The notes beneath the pieces are model-generated. The model had not been told where the DNA came from and did no database searches. It was given only the letters and a program-made list of their open reading frames with translations. Source: an uncultured Eubacteriales bacterium (lineage in GTDB: Bacteria > Bacillota > Clostridia > Oscillospirales > Acutalibacteraceae). Taken from it: a stretch of DNA of 6,891 nucleotides. Of this stretch, positions 5,209-6,891 are shown in pieces. How positions within the stretch are numbered: the first letter of the stretch is position 1; every line of letters begins with the position of its first letter. A program made the translations under genes and the position numbers. The stretch spans positions 1 to 6,891 of the forward strand of contig CAKSKO010000062.1 of NCBI GenBank assembly GCA_934465125.1, written 5' to 3'.

Positions 5209-6564
5209 ATGGAGCTTCCAAATGAATATCTAAAAGAGATGAAAGATTTATTAAAAGAAAATTTTAACAGTTTTTTTGATTGTTATCAACAAGAAAGTTA
5301 CCGCGGCATTCGGATTAATCCACTGAAATCAGATATTGAAACAGTCCAAAAAGGAATTGATATGAAATTATCACCAGCTCCTTTTTCTGAGTATAGTTTT
5401 TTTCTTCCAAAGCAAGCCCAAAGTATTGGAAATTATCCACTTCACCATGCAGGAGCATTTTATATCCAAGAACCTTCTGCCGCTTCAGCAGTAACAGTTT
5501 TATCGCCAAAGCCTGGAGATAAAGTCCTTGATTTATGTGCGGCGCCTGGAGGAAAATCGACCCAAATTGCAGGGTGTCTGCAGGGAAAAGGGCTTTTATG
5601 GTCGAATGAAGTGGTCAAGAATCGCGCATCGGTGTTAGTTTGTAATATAGAACGTATGGGAATCAGAAATGCAGTGGTTTCTTCTTGCCATCCAACTGTG
5701 CTTTGCAATCGATTAGAAGGATTTTTTGATAAAATTCTTGTTGATGCGCCGTGTTCGGGAGAGGGGATGTTTCGAAAAGACTCAAAGGTTTCGGAACAAT
5801 GGAGTAGGGAGCATGTAATATCTTGTGCGGACCGACAGGTATCCATTCTTAGTGCGGCGTCAAAAGCAGTAAAAGAGTGTGGAGTGATGGTGTATTCTAC
5901 CTGCACGTTTTCTTTAGAGGAAAACGAGGGAGTGGTATCTCGTTTTTTAAAAGAGAATGATCGGTTTATTTTGGAAGATTCGGGCGTTTCTTTTGGACGT
6001 CCGGGATATTCTATTATACAGGGTGATGGGATGGAGAAAACGCGGAGAATTTTTCCGATGGATATGGGAGAAGGCCATTTTGTAGCAAAGTTTCGATGCA
6101 CAAAAGGAAGTAAAGGGAACAATGTTCAAAACTATCGTTCTAAAATTGATCCTATAGTCAAAGCGGAAGCCGAGAGAATGTTCGGAGATCTTTTTACAAT
6201 AGAACCGTATGGAATCCTTTCATCCCATAAAGAAAAGATTTTACTCTTACCAGACAAGTTGCCGATGATAGAAGGGATTCCTGTGCTTCGTGCAGGAGTT
6301 ATGCTCGGAGAACTTAAAAAATCGCGAATAGAACCTTCGCATGCGTTATTTATGGCGTCTCGTCCGGAGGAACATAAGAAACTACTTGCTTATCGTTCCG
6401 ATTCATCTTGGATTCGATCCTTTTTAAAGGGGGAAGAATTGGAGGTAGACGATCATCTATCAGGATTTATCGGAGTTGCAGTCGATTCCGTTATGATCGG
6501 GTTTGGAAAGTGTTCAAATGGAAGGTTTAAAAATCGCTACCCGAAAGGTTTGAGAATTTTATAA
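5209..6564 (+). CDS. rsmF: RsmF-type 16S rRNA cytosine-C5 methyltransferase
   Basis: This 451-residue NOL1/NOP2/Sun family enzyme transfers a methyl group from S-adenosylmethionine to C5 of cytidine in RNA, by homology in 16S rRNA. Motifs visible are the SAM site LDLCAAPGGKST (107-118), motif IV DAPCSGEGMFRKD (179-191, Cys182), and motif VI YSTCTFSLEENE (229-240) with Cys232. The two cysteines are those used for covalent attack and product release. IFPMDMGEGHFVAKF (281-295) closes the catalytic domain. About 310-451 form the C-terminal RsmF-specific/PUA-like part, ending NGRFKNRYPKGLRIL. In Thermus RsmF modifies three cytidines and in E. coli one; which sites apply here is unknown. RBS GAAGGTGA ends 7 nt before the ATG. 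The gene stands alone, with a tentative promoter of its own; no terminator is clear after it. Confidence 0.95.
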   Translation: MELPNEYLKEMKDLLKENFNSFFDCYQQESYRGIRINPLKSDIETVQKGIDMKLSPAPFSEYSFFLPKQAQSIGNYPLHHAGAFYIQEPSAASAVTVLSPKPGDKVLDLCAAPGGKSTQIAGCLQGKGLLWSNEVVKNRASVLVCNIERMGIRNAVVSSCHPTVLCNRLEGFFDKILVDAPCSGEGMFRKDSKVSEQWSREHVISCADRQVSILSAASKAVKECGVMVYSTCTFSLEENEGVVSRFLKENDRFILEDSGVSFGRPGYSIIQGDGMEKTRRIFPMDMGEGHFVAKFRCTKGSKGNNVQNYRSKIDPIVKAEAERMFGDLFTIEPYGILSSHKEKILLLPDKLPMIEGIPVLRAGVMLGELKKSRIEPSHALFMASRPEEHKKLLAYRSDSSWIRSFLKGEELEVDDHLSGFIGVAVDSVMIGFGKCSNGRFKNRYPKGLRIL

Positions 6565-6596
6565 ATTTGAGATGAACTGCTCGAATCTTCCATTTG
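6515..6596. repeat. 10-bp inverted repeat spanning the rsmF 3' end and the next promoter
   Basis: CAAATGGAAG (6515-6524, inside rsmF) is the exact inverse of CTTCCATTTG (6587-6596, overlapping the -35 box of the next gene). The 62-nt gap makes a simple hairpin weak. Possibly chance. Confidence 0.4.
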
Positions 6597-6622
6597 GAGA
6601 GACAGAAAAGGTATGTTACAAT
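6594..6622 (+). promoter_or_regulatory. Sigma-A-type promoter with extended -10, upstream of the deaminase gene
   Basis: TTGGAG (6594-6599) and TACAAT (6617-6622) are 17 bp apart, and TG at 6614-6615 forms an extended -10 (TGTTACAAT). Transcription would start near 6629, about 75 nt before the start codon. It lies 29 nt after the rsmF stop. Confidence 0.75.
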
Positions 6623-6691
6623 AAAATTACGGGTCAAAAGGATCGATTTCATTTGTTTTTATCAGAATTGGTTACTATATGAGAAATAGAA

Positions 6692-6697
6692 AGGAAG
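6692..6697 (+). promoter_or_regulatory. Ribosome binding site that decides the deaminase start
   Basis: AGGAAG lies 8 nt before TTG 6706 (5 nt before the adjoining TTG 6703). The in-frame ATG at 6679 precedes this site and has no purine-rich sequence before it. Confidence 0.65.
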
Positions 6698-6705
6698 TTT
6701 TTTTG

Positions 6706-6891
6706 TTGGAACGCAGAGATAAGGAAAACTATTATTTAGATATTGCAGAAACAGTATTAGAGCGCGGAACTTGCCTTCGAAGAAATTTTGGAGCGATTAT
6801 TGTCAATAACGATCAGATTATATCATCTGGGTATAGTGGCGCCCCGCGAGGAAGGAAAAATTGTATCGACACGGGAGTTTGCGTTAGAGAA
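6706..6891 (+). CDS. dCMP deaminase-like protein (cytidine/deoxycytidylate deaminase family), N-terminal part
   Basis: The gene runs off the right edge; 62 codons are visible. They read MERRDKENYYLDIAETVLER, then TCLRRNFGAIIVNNDQIISSGYSGAPRG and NCIDTGVCVRE. This is the N-terminal third of the zinc-dependent deoxycytidylate deaminase family (ComEB-like), which turns dCMP into dUMP for thymidylate synthesis. The HAE and PCxxC zinc motifs lie beyond the window, so catalysis cannot be confirmed. I choose TTG 6706 because of the AGGAAG site and because the family usually begins about here (xxRxDKxxYYLDIA). An in-frame ATG at 6679 would add nine residues (MRNRKEVFL) and cannot be excluded. Its own extended -10 promoter lies upstream. 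Confidence 0.88.
   Translation, partial: MERRDKENYYLDIAETVLERGTCLRRNFGAIIVNNDQIISSGYSGAPRGRKNCIDTGVCVRE

Noticed and set aside
5460..6122. Long minus-strand frame of 220 codons opposite rsmF
   Set aside because: Fully antisense to the catalytic domain of a well-supported methyltransferase, with no recognisable motifs.
6515..6596. Inverted repeat CAAATGGAAG/CTTCCATTTG as terminator of rsmF
   Set aside because: The arms are 62 nt apart, one lies within the coding sequence, and no T-run follows.

Overview
The window looks like a low-GC Firmicutes chromosome, most likely class Clostridia. The evidence is the conserved ribosomal order prp - rpmA - obg, an L27 with the cleavable N-terminal extension that goes with the Prp protease, GGAGG-type ribosome binding sites on nearly every gene, a Mini-III RNase, and a YitT-type DUF161/DUF2179 membrane protein. 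I cannot name a species. Every gene reads rightward except one small leftward gene.

Region 1 (1-450) holds the last codons of prp, then rpmA (ribosomal protein L27) and a strong intrinsic terminator. Region 2 (450-4405) begins with a well-formed sigma-A-type promoter and is a compact run of four genes: obg (ribosome-assembly GTPase), mrnC (Mini-III, 23S rRNA maturation; it appears to start at CTG), a YitT-family membrane protein, and a 424-residue protein with six predicted membrane helices (DUF308-like) joined to a soluble domain that carries a His...Cys arrangement like circularly permuted papain-fold enzymes. The first two serve ribosome biogenesis. The last two are membrane proteins of unknown substrate that are probably co-transcribed with them.

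Region 3 (4406-5208) has no rightward gene. It holds an AT-rich stretch with possible structured RNA, a 17-bp bidirectional terminator, and a previously easy-to-miss leftward gene (4912-5070) for a 52-residue protein that is almost entirely Asn, Gln and Lys and is built from an 8-residue repeat. Differences between its repeat units are synonymous only on the minus strand, which is good evidence that it is real. A 58-nt imperfect palindrome lies between this gene and the next rightward one.

Region 4 (5209-6891) holds an RsmF-type 16S rRNA m5C methyltransferase, then a good promoter and the start of a dCMP deaminase-like gene that runs off the right edge. Three of the complete genes (obg, mrnC, rsmF) and L27/Prp concern ribosome production or rRNA processing. 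The parts that deserve a second look are the Asn/Gln repeat gene with its palindrome, the DUF308-hydrolase fusion, the CTG start of mrnC, and the altered G5 motif of Obg.
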